A stretch of DNA of 64,000 bases from Ligula intestinalis. Its lineage: Eukaryota; Platyhelminthes; Cestoda; Diphyllobothriidea; Diphyllobothriidae. Where the stretch lies: positions 35,838,656 to 35,902,655 of the forward strand of contig JAYGXS010000003.1 of NCBI GenBank assembly GCA_036362985.1. The letters are read 5' to 3'. The notes beneath the pieces are model-generated. The model was not told where the DNA came from. It did not search any database and worked only from the letters and a program-made list of their open reading frames with translations. Position 1 is the first letter of the stretch. Every line of letters starts with the position of its first letter. Positions 12,701 through 24,700 of this stretch are shown one piece after another. Made by a program: the position numbers and the translations under genes.

Positions 12701-15700
12701 TAGTAACCGCATACTCATCGGTCGGTCCAATTAGCTAAAAAAAACTACGTCAAAACTACTATTCACATGTTCCCAGCAGGTTTGTGATCACTACGAAATC
12801 CAACAGATGTCTGCTACTGATAGAAGTGAACAGGTGAAGTCCAGGAAGAAGTTCAGTAGTAGAACATGCAATCGCTGGAACAAGAAGTCTGTTGGCCTGA
12901 ATTTTGGATTCTCCGATGATGGGTGCAGGCCAGAATCCGAAACGTTAGACCAATAAACTTCTTACTTCAGCATTCGCCTTGTTTACTTTTGAGCTTTCTG
13001 TTAGACAAATTTTCATCGGGGAGACCTGCCTATATGGACCCTGTCCTAAAATACCATTTTACAGAGGATAACTTTAAGGCATTAAAACAAACACACAGTG
13101 CAAATATGCCTTTTNNNNNNNNNNTGGGGGCGGGATGCGAATTTCTGCGTCTCATCATTACCCTCGAAATATCTCGTTGTATTTGCGCATGCGCAAACAT
13201 CGGTTACACGAACGGATAAGCAAACACTTGTGGTGGCTCACTCTGCGCAGGCAGGCATGTGCCAAAGCTCACCGTCGCCAACGAGTACACATACGCTGGC
13301 CGCCTACGCACATCTGTCTAGCCAATCCATCTGACCAATCACCTGTCACGATGATGTACCGATTCCCGTGGCCAACTTAATGCAGACGTGACGCTGTAGC
13401 TGGTGGTTGCTCGCTCATTTGACAGTCAAATTCCTCCTGCCTATGGTTCACTTCCTTTTGTACACAATAAACTGTTCCTACCACTTTGGCCTGCCATGGC
13501 TTCTCCTAAGGAACCGGAGTCTGAAGATCGCAGTTGCTAGAGTTTAACTTTATTAACCCCTCTGCGATATACTCAACCAAATGTGCTGCTAAGAGTGGAC
13601 AACAGAACGGTGAGAACTACTAAAACCGAAGAACCTTGGGATATATACAACGCAGTACGCATTCAAAGACGGGCTTTAAGATTTTATTCAAAGCAAAGAC
13701 AAGCCGCCCACTACGATGCACAGAAGTTATCGGCACCGTGGCGGAGGAAATCAGAACTATGGAAGTAGATAGGTAACATGCTTAAACCCGTTCTGGCCTT
13801 GCCGCAAGTTCATACTGCTTAATCGTAGTTGCCGGATTCAACTGAATGTCATTTATTCTATGTTTCCAGCACTTCGACTGACCCAATTTTGAAAAATTTG
13901 TGGCCTCGGTGGGAGTCTATCCCAGGCAACAGGGCAGGCTTTTGCGCAGCCAAGGAAACTCAGCGGATACTTTCGACGACAGGGGCAGTCGCCATATGGC
14001 TAACTAATCCGATTTTGTGCGCGCAATACAGGCGTTTATACAGGCACTAAGACTCCTTTGGCTGAGGACGAACCAAGCCTGCGTTTTCACACCTCCTACC
14101 ATGTCGCGTCACAATGACGACGATGCAACGACATGAACTTATTGTCGGACCCTTTCCGCCCCCTTCCCCCCTCTGACCCCTTGATGTCTTAACACCCTCT
14201 CCCGCTTACTAACTGTTTACCGGATGCTTAAACTGCTATCACTCTACCCTCCCTCATATTACTGTAATTGCGTGATTATGAACGCTCGAAACAGTACGTT
14301 CGTCAAGCTTGACTTCGAGAATGCTTACATGGGTATTACCGCTGGACATAATACTAAAAGGCAACAGACGATGAAGAAGCAAGGACTGTTTGCGTTAAAA
14401 GGATAATAGGTTCGTGATGGTGGCATTCCATCCTGCGAGCCCTTAACGAATCCCTTAGAAACATTCTTAAAGAAAACCGAATGCCTTTAGGGTACTTCAA
14501 AAAACTCAGCGGAAATACGGTCTCAAATGAGATGCGCAAGTGATAAATTGTCATTTTACCAAATCGCTGAAATTCTGCTTAGGCCAATTATTAACAGCGC
14601 AAGAGCAAAAAGAAGAAGTAGAGCATTGAAACTTGCATCTGAAGGGCCTAACTTAAACAATTTAACATCGTAAATTATTTTCGCTCACATATAGCATTCT
14701 AGATGGAGCGGGTTCTGCCAAAGGATGGTCTTTTTATGGTGTTCTTTTTTTATTAAATAAATCTATTAAGTTTGAAAATAGGCAGATTTTTTTTTTTGTA
14801 CTAGATTCAAAGAGATAACCATGTTAGCTAGTTATTGAGCGCCAGTGATAGAAGTGTAACCGATTCCCCCACAATGACGATGAGCAGGCTTGGATGAACC
14901 CTGCTATTAATGTTATAAATGGGACCCGCTTCACTGGGGCATTCATTAGGATTCGCATGCATAAGGAGGCTACATCTTCGAACAGCCAAGTGTTTACGTA
15001 CCGGTTCGTTAGCGTTCACTTCCGCGTTAACCGCCTGTAGCTGGGCCATGCGTTGGCGAATCTGTGGCAGCGGCATGGCGTCGTCAGGACACTTCTCCAC
15101 GAAGTCGCGTATGCTTTGCACGGCAGCCTGCTTTTCGCTCAGCCAGTCGTCCAGATCACCGACTTCATCGTGAAATCGCACTCGATTGAGACCATCTTCC
15201 AATTCTTTATCCCGCTTGGCGGCTCGTTTTAAGGCACGATCGGCTTTACCACGTAAACGCTCGCAATTTGCCGCCAACGGATCAGCGTACTTTCTACAAA
15301 GAAATGAATCATGTGTAAAGAAAGAACCACTCTGGAAGACGGTCATCCTAATACAAGCGAACATCCGTGTCCCAGGAAGCAATTGAGAAGAAGAAGACTC
15401 GATCGCTGGGACAATATGTTTATTCGCCTGACGTTTCGATATCCGTCGCGGATTCGTCATCAGAGACATGAGTAGCAGAAAGGTTAAGTATGCACAGACG
15501 TTTGCAGTATTTATAGGACACAGTCATTACTGCAAGCATACAGCGACAATTAACGTTAATTGCCTTCTTGTGCGTGGACTGCTTGTTGGACGGCACGCGG
15601 GCTCTGACCTGTTGAACTTTCGTCACGGGCGGTGAGCTCGGGCATGATGATTGCTCGGCCGTCGGGCTCCCCGGTGTTGGCGTACGATGAGGCGGTGGCC

Positions 15701-18700
15701 TGCCCATTCCTCAAGTGACGGCTTGCTTTGGCCACATTGAATCTCAGGATTGAATATGGATTGGGCAAATCGTTGCACTTGTTGATGGATTGGGGGCCCG
15801 TGAACCATGACTCAAGTAGTTCTCGGCTCACCCGATTGTCACCTCTTGCGAGAATTTCGGCCTCATCAAATTTGAAGGTGTGGCCGGGTCTCGTCGAATG
15901 AGCCGCAACTTGAGAATTGGCATCATTTCGCCGTACTGCAGCCGCGTGTTCGGCAATTCGCGTCTTGAGAAGTCTGCCAGTTTCTCCGACATAGTTGCTT
16001 TGACCGCAACTGCACCAGATCCTGTAGACGACCCCAGATGTTTCTTGCCGTGGCAGTGGGTCTTTCGGCAATTAACGTTAATTGTCGCTGTATGCTTGCA
16101 GTAATGACTGTGTCCTATAAATACTGCAAACGTCTGTGCATACTTAACCTTTCTGCTACTCATGTCTCTGATGACGAATCCGCGACGGATATCGAAACGT
16201 CAGGCGAATAAACATATTGTCCCAGCGATCGAGTCTTCTTCTTCTCGACGGTCATCCTGTTGATTAGGTTGCTACTGAGTCTCTGTAAAATATTCATGAG
16301 AGTGCACCAAGACAATATTAACCGAATTTCCAAAGTAATATTTTTTGTTAGGAGTAATGAAACAGGTGGAGGTCAAAGATGTGCCGACCACAAACAAAAA
16401 TGCATCGACCTCCAACCAAACAAGTGATAGCTAAACTCCTCTACTAAAATTAAGTCTTTATCTCATAAGATGTGCAAATTTGGACCTAGTGTTCGGTAAA
16501 ATCCGCTGATACTATTTTCTCAGTCGCAGGTGACTTTGTGCTGTACATAATGCTGTCTACGTCCTATGAACGTTTAAAATGCGAAATTTTTTAACCTGAT
16601 CAGGCCAGTACCTGGCATACATTTAAAAATTTCAACTAGGTATGTGTACTGTGAAGGGGACTTGGCAGTCTTATTCATGACGCTAAAAATAGAAAACGGG
16701 AAAACGAATATCGCTTAATACGTATTACTTACTTGGACATGTCGGGTGCTTTTAGCTTCTCCTCAACAGCATCGATAGCGGCTTTGTTGCGTTCCAAGTC
16801 AAGTTTTATAGTAGCAACACGACGCTTTTCTCGGTCAACATCATCTACAGAGAGCTGGAAAAAACAGCGAAAAGGATGATACTATTATGGAGACCAGATT
16901 ATTTTTAAAACACGGATCTAAAGCAGCATTGGCGAAGGGATGTCTTGAAAAGCAGCAGCAACAGTCCATAGTTTTGAATTGCTTAAATCGTAATGAGACC
17001 TGCTACGGCCTTTGAGGCAACGTTTTAGATTCTCGAGTGAAATGCGAGGAATTAGGATGACAGCTTAGACCCCATGGTACCTGTAAACATGAGTAAATCA
17101 AGCAGGCTCTCTGTGCGATAAGCAAGCTACCAAAAAAGGATCCTTTATTAGTATTCGCCGAAGTTTTGTCCTTTTGGGGATCGGAGAGCCGCTAGTAAAG
17201 GTAACCTTTACTGTTTTAAATAGTACCCAGTGACCTTGGTCTAATAAATCATACCTTACTCTCGCCGTGTAATACAAGCAAGATTAAAAGGGGATTTGGG
17301 GTACATCAGAACAAATCATTCGGCGCAATTGTGATAAAATCGACGAAATCAATGAACTTCGAACCCATAACAGCCAACTTTCTAACCAGCTCAACTAAGT
17401 GATTCCGTCGGAAGCCCAAATTTTAACACTATTTGGGTAAAATTCCCCGTTCAGTTTACTTCAAGGTATGCAATGCACCAATCCTGATACAGGGAACTGA
17501 AGCAAAGGAACAGTTTTGGGCGTAAAAGATGCCCTAAAACGCCGATGCGGTTTTCGCCGGATGTCCGAGTACCACAAAGCATGAGTTTAGATAAAAAAAA
17601 CATACCAATGGCTCAGTCATACCCAGTCGGACAGAATCTTCCTTGATTCGAGCCTCGATTTTGTTCAAATTGTCTTTCAGTGCCTAAAGTTAACATAAAA
17701 TATAGTGAATCCCAGCCACATGACATATAGGTTAGTGAAAACTCCACCTCCCGGTAACGAACCTGCGCCGCCAGAGCATCGTTAATTGATCGCTTGCGAT
17801 TCGCCAGGTCTCTTTTCAAACCCTCGTTCCGCATGGTGACTCCTTCAGCAGCCTGACACATATCATTTTTGCTTTTGCATTCAGGCGGCAAATCATTGGC
17901 CCGCATACACAGATCTTCTGCCCTGAAATTGTATAGAAGCAGTGTTGAAGGTTAGTGTGCAAAGTGTTTGCAAATTTAGACCGACAGGGATTTTGTTTAT
18001 TTGATCCAAAACACCTCCGCTCCCTGGACCAGACTCATTCCAGCACAAATAAGCAAATACTTCTGTTTTGTAATATTAGCACTGGAAGTTCCACCCGACC
18101 CCCATTCAGGGCATTCGGCAAAACAGAATAACAGGGAAATTTAATATGTGGCTCCACTGTCATACGAGGATGATCGTAATCAGGGTTTTGTGGTCGAGTA
18201 ACCAAGATTGACAGACAGATGTTTTCGGAAGGTCAGATTTGCGTAGCTAGCTTGTTTACATATAGCCCGAGCGCGCGATAGGCAATACAGAAGAATATTG
18301 CCTCATCGGCAACCCGGAACAGGTGATCACCGTGCACTACGCAATGAGTGACTTAGAAGTACAATAAACCCTTTTGAAGATGCTCCTAATGTAAGCTGAA
18401 ACAACAGGAGAACCTTGTGTGTAGAGAAATCGACCAAATGTGTGATAAAAGGACCTAATGCTTCCAATTGCTTGTCATGCACCATCATCCTAATAATGGG
18501 AAGATGCACAATCTGTGTAACCGTCCCCTCCTTCTTTCTCGCATACATATGCACTTAAGCGCTCTTCTGTTGGTGAGTTGGCATAGCCGCTTTTTCTTTA
18601 TTCCAGTACTGACAGCATGGTTTAAGACGCAGAGGTAAATTCCCTGGGAACTGCGAGTCAGAGTATGCATGACAGGATGCTTGGAGATACCTCAGTTTAC

Positions 18701-21700
18701 TTCTCAAGTTGAAACCATTTCCGAAGCACGTTCAGTTTAGCAGAAGTAGAGCAAAATTAGGTAGGCGATTCGATTGCCCTCTTACTTTTACCAAGCACTG
18801 AGCGTTGAATATTAAAGTAGATCTCACATTTCAGGCTTGCAGTCTTTTAGAGGGAATTGTGGCTTAAGACTAGGAGCCAGCAAACAACCGATATAGTTGG
18901 ATTTTTTGCTCAGAATTGTTTGTCAGACTAGGCCAACGCAAATAAATCGAGGTCTTTCTGGGGTTTCGAGTTCTTCGATTTGAAATAAATGATAGCTGAC
19001 CGGGTGGAGTAGGCGTAACGAACTCTAGTCAGTGAAGTAGGTGTAGATAATAACATAAAATGCCGACAGTCTTAGCCAAAAGGGTATTCCCGACATAGAC
19101 CAGACCGTATTCTCACACATTTTAATGCAATAGAACAAGCATCTGAAGTCAGTTCTTGGTAAATGGAGTCTGACTGTCATCAACGCATACACGGTTGTCA
19201 AAAACCAACTACACAAACCGAGGCTCGTTGGAAATTTATAAAAAGAAAAGCGGACAAACAGTTTATTCCTCGTCTTTAACCAACACGACCTAACTTATAA
19301 ATAGATAAGCTATAGAACTAAATGCCAGATATCAGAAAGAGGGCACAGAATAAGTCAGCCTTCCTATCAAAGACAATGGACGTTTAAAAGGCGGAGAGTA
19401 AATGACGGCCGAACAAGACTGATTAATTAATTTCTGAGAGGATAGTTTACATGAAGCACTGGTTTCACATGGACAGGTTTGCGGTTCGAATTCCACATTC
19501 AGTGGAGGACCTTCCTTAAGAAAAACAATTGATGGTCGGAAAGAATTGTGAAATATTCGTGGGTGTCTGCCCACTTTCTAAAAGGCTCATCTACCCCCGA
19601 ACGGCGAAAGCTTTTGAAATCATGTAGGGTGCTAACTGGACCCTCGGGCATATATATCTTTAGCGTTAAACCGCACCTTCTGCTTGTATCTACGGTAATT
19701 CCCGCACAGTAATAAAGTACATCCCGTTTTTTTTCTGTATGCATGGGTGGTACTGATTTAGCGCACACTGTCAAACGTTTTCACATTAAATGGCCGAATT
19801 TACATTATTTGTGTAGTGCATCATTTAAACACGTAAGTATCCACACCACCACCATCCCGTCTAGACCGCTTGCACTAGCGCCAAGAAGAAAAATGTTCTC
19901 AAGAAGTACTCGCCAGAGTCCCCTGCATCTGGCCAGCAAAATACGTCCCCTGAATGTGTTCGGCTAAAGCCGGCCCTGCTTGGTGCCTTATAGGAACAAC
20001 AGGGGAAAACACAGGTAATGGAGATGAAAGCAAGAAAAATCGACATCCGCGGAGAGAGTACTGATCGAAAACCTACTCTCTGTCATATAAATTCAGTGCC
20101 TCGTCAAGATCGTCAGCCTTGCGTGCTGCGTCTTGAAGGCTGTCGGACGGGAGCAGACATTCCAGCGCGGTGGCGTCCTTTGCAGCGATGCGCCTCTGGT
20201 CGCTTTCCGTCATGTGCTGAATCTGCTCGTCGGCATCGTCCAACTTGCGAGACAGATCTTGCAGACGTTTCCGTAGTTCCAGTGTGTCGGCTGTTTCAGC
20301 GGCCTTATCACCCTTTTCCTTGAGGAGGTTCTGTCCGAAGGGATTGCAAGAAAACAAAACGCTACAGCTACAAGGCCTGACAGTTTCAAGTTCTGAAGGA
20401 TTTCAATTAAGATTATGAAAAATGAATGGTGTCTGGTTATGAAATCAGTAAGTGATGTTGCCAAGAACAATGTGTCGATAAACGAGAAAAGCCGAATCAT
20501 CAACTCGTTGGGATTTGAACAACTAGGCAAACGTAGATTGCGGGACCAGATTGTTAGAAAACATGCTTAGGGTGCTAAGGAAGAGTGGAACAGAGAGTGT
20601 AGGCAGTACCTAATAGAACGAGGAGATTCAAACGTAGAGAAAATAAGAAAAAAGAAGGTCGAGTACGAGGCGTAGGAGAAAGAATGAAGTAGTGGTGATG
20701 ATGGTGGTGGTGGTTGTGGTGGTGGTTGTGGTCGGCTAAATCAAGAAACAATATATGACACGTTTCTGGACTTTTGATGGATATCTGGGATATAAAAATA
20801 CCGCTTGCCCGAGACATAAAAGACGATAGTAAACACTTCGTACAGTCTATGCTTCAGTATTACAAAAAATGAATAATTTTATTCATTTGGATATAGTTAT
20901 TTACTTCAGTTGTGGCACTTTGCATTTTAAAAATGCTGAAATGGAGGCAACATGGATTATCACTGAAACAAGAGTAAACACGTGGCGATTACTCTGCCCA
21001 GAGATTCAAAAGGGCTTACCTTCAATTCCTTCCACAATTGATCTATCTGATTCATGCGGCTCTGCACGGGTCCAGCTTGTTTAGGGTTGTTTTTGGTAAT
21101 GCTGAAAATGGTTTAGGTACTTAGTCATCTGAATCGTAGCATGTAAACCTTGCACTTTTATGCATAGAAGAACTACTTTACATTCAGTATTTAGGTCGGA
21201 GCATACAAAGTTGCTGTTAGCTAAACACACGGGGTTAGGGATCAAATTTGATGAATATAGGTTTAGAAGCATAAATGCGGGCTAAATGGTAGGTCATACT
21301 GGAAAAGCATGTCTCAAATAAATAAAATACAGAAACATGTTTCGCCGATACGTTGCCGTTGCATAACACAACCACTATCGACCACCTATTCAACTAACAT
21401 GACATTGGAATCTTCGCCATGACCAGCATTAAATGACTGACACAATTTATCGAGACTCGATATTCCAATGTGGACAGTTTCGGCCACCATGTTGACCTAG
21501 ACGTTCATTACGAGGACCGATGAACACGGCTGTCTCCCTCTGCCTACATCCCTCGCTAACGGCCGCTTATCTAGCCATCCGCAGTCCAATTGCTCCCCTA
21601 TATATCCTCCCTCTCTATCACAGAGGTTCAACATTGTTCTGTCTTCCTTCCCACAAACTGAAAAACCTACCGTAACCCTGTGCTCCCCCTTCCTCCTGCA

Positions 21701-24700
21701 GGCCAATATATTGTCTGTCACGTCACGCTTACTGGTCTACTTTGGCAATCTCACCATCTCCCTTGACTTCATTCCATCTGACGACGGATTGGTGTCACCA
21801 GATTAAATGTTCGGAAGTAGAGCTTGGATTCGTTGAAGGACCTTTTCTTTCTTCTTTATATGTGACCGGAATGCATCCCACCTCAATCCTACATATAGCT
21901 GCGGATAAGGTGGTACGGACCAAGACCAAGGAGACTGAAATGGGCATTTCTGACTTATTAGCCGTCATAAACTAGTCATATTCAATCTTAGTTATGGATT
22001 ATCTGACATTCGAACCCGAAACCTTCGGTCATTGAGGCTTACCCTCTAAAATTTTGGTTCCTTTTATTTTTGTAAGTGCTCAATTATCTGCATAGATGTA
22101 TGTTTCATCAACAAGTTTATAAATTACTCAATTCATGGAGCTGTTTAAGAACATTATTTTTTAGTATCGGACTGAAGTTTAAATGAATATGTGTTGAACT
22201 CTAGAGTTACAACGCAATGCATATTTTACAAACAACAAGTACGACAAGCAGTGTACATTCCAAATGGTACATATGTTATGGCTTGCCCCCTATTATATTC
22301 ACTAACACAACTAAATATAATGGCCATTTTGGGCCCTCGAACTGGATGAGTTTGGAAATAACGCTAACGGAAAGTGAATGCACCACCTTAAGAAGGAATA
22401 ATGGATAACATCTTCCAAACTAACCAACAATGGAACCTACCTGTCTGCTAGCACCTGAAGTTCCCGCATTCGTTCCTCTAGTGTTGGTACTTCCATTTGA
22501 ATTCCCTAAAAATAATTGTAAATAGAGTGAAAAACGGCTTCTGCCGTGAGAAGGGATTCAGTCATGTTAGTTTCCTGCGCCTCTGAATAACTTTAGAATA
22601 AATGCCGTGAATTAAACCGGTCATCCACTCGTGGAAGCCGTTACATTCGAGAGAGCAAGAGAAATCTGCGACCATTCACCAAGTGGAAAACCTGAGTACC
22701 CAGCCTTCAAAGATGCTAAGGCCCGGAAATTGACCACACTTCCAAAGACTTTCATGTCTTCATACGCGAGCTCCAGCGCTATTCCATTTGTGGATAACCT
22801 ATCACTCGTTTAATGCGGCTGCACCTCCTCAAAGTACACCTCAGGGAACAAGGCCAGTGAAAAGTCAAAATGAGAGGTCCACCAATAATTAACATAGTCG
22901 GGCTATAATAGGGTGGTCTGCCGTCGCTCTCACCCTCTTTGATACCCACCCCAAAGGTAAGAAAGTCTCCATTCTGAGCAGTTTGAGCTTGTTTGTCAAA
23001 AAAAATGGTATCGCAACCTTAATCAACAATGCCCTCTGGGACGTCATTAAGCAGTTTAGGATAAATTGCTTCGGTGTTTGCATTTGAGCCACCATTAGCG
23101 GTAACCTGTACATTCCGTAGAGTTTGGCCCAGTCTTTATGCCGACAATTTGCATATGAGACCGGGCCAGTACATTAGATGTCGAGGCTTTTGCGGTCACT
23201 GAGTTTCAAGAGGTGAACGCGTACAGTACACACATTTTTGATTACCTTTCTTACCTTAATAGCGTTTCACTACACCTTCTGGTTAAGATGACATCCGAAT
23301 GTGACTTTCCCAGACGGACTGTCACATGATTTACAGGTATGTTTTTGTTTCGTTCACAGCTCACCAATCTACCAATCAGAAATATATTTGTCTTTCAAAC
23401 AACTAGGGAGTGCTTCGAGTTTCCATATCAGCATTTACTTCTTGGCCTCCAAGGTGACGAGTTGAGATCCTCCAAAGACTGCTTATGCGTCAAGTACTCT
23501 GATAATCCGGGTTTTGGCCCCTTTTAAAAATGTGAATGATCTCTAACGCTTGATAAGGTCTCGGATCATAGCTGAGCATGATCGCTGAGTGATACCAGCT
23601 CCGTCCCAAAATTCCTTAAAATACTCCCCCATAGGGTTTCTTCTTCATCCCTTAGTATGTTTTATTCCCCATCATCGATGAGGATACGCATATCAAGCGC
23701 CAAAACATCGCCCCTACTGACGACAAACAGGTTCACGATTAATATGTCGTCCGCGAAAATAGAAGCAATGAAAAAATTAAACAGTGCTGCCTACTAATTA
23801 CGAAGGCGCTTGCCTCGTCACTGACCTTGTCCATTTCAATAGACAGACATAAAACCTCCACGATTACCAACAGTCTCACAATCACCAGCCCTCCTCTCTC
23901 GGATCTTCCCGTTGATGGCTCTGCCATCATGACAGGCCTCCTGCGTCTTAATCAAAGACCTGTTGTGGACGCAAAATTCAGCAACCACCCCCCGGTCCTA
24001 TAGGGTCCATGTCTACTTCCGATTGCGGCCACGGAACGACAACTCCCGAGGGTCACTCGCTGTACTCTGGCGCAGCTATGCAATGGCTACTCCATGCTCC
24101 TTCGCCAGTACCAACACCGACTGGAACCGCCCACATCCGATTGCTGTCCTGACTGCGACGTCTCGCCGCATGGCTGTCAGCATCCCTTCACCTGCAGCTC
24201 CCGGCCAGGCACCCAACTCACCCCCGTGGACCTTTGGCTCAAGTCGGCTGAGGTCGCGACTTTTCTCCGTCTCCCAACTGCATCTAATTTGGACTTCCGC
24301 GGGGACTCCTGGTCCAACAAGGGCTACAAACCAACCAACCAGCAAATTCCAGGATCGGTTAGCTAACTAGACTCCTAGACTGACCCTGGCTCAACAATGT
24401 GATTTCACTGAAGTAAGGACAGCAGACAAAACCAACTGATGCAAAATGGGTTAGGTTCTATGGATTGTCCAAAATCCCCGAGTAATCCATGGTATTCTTC
24501 GCAAATCGTTGTCCTGAAGAGTCGTTTCAATTAGTTTAATGAAATGGATAACACGAAAACTAAACCTCTTTCGGGCGTGTTCCACAACCATTAACAATTT
24601 GGCATACAAATTCCTTGCCAACATCGGGGGGAGGGGGGAATCGGTTGCTCCAACCAAGTTATAGTATCGCTTGACGTGATCCCACTATTCAAACACATTC

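Larger units (their letters stand above)
15350..16246 (-). mobile_element. Penelope-like element, family 1, with inverted terminal repeats, tail and target duplication
   Basis: An 897-bp insertion bounded by the 12-bp duplication gacggtcatcct (15338-15349 and 16247-16258). Inverted 180-bp repeats lie at 15385-15564 and 16067-16246 and are nearly identical, suggesting a young insertion. A 35-bp extension (15350-15384) follows the repeat at the 3' end, as Penelope-like elements commonly have. Between the repeats is the C-terminal GIY-YIG part of the ORF; the reverse transcriptase is missing, so the copy is 5'-truncated and not autonomous. It lies in the intron between exons 23 and 24, in the same orientation as the spectrin gene. 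Confidence 0.88.

Noticed and set aside
24076..24370. Long open frames on both strands near 24.2 kb as a gene
   Set aside because: Open on both strands because of GC-rich repeat content; its end resembles the 201-bp unit at 31.6 kb.
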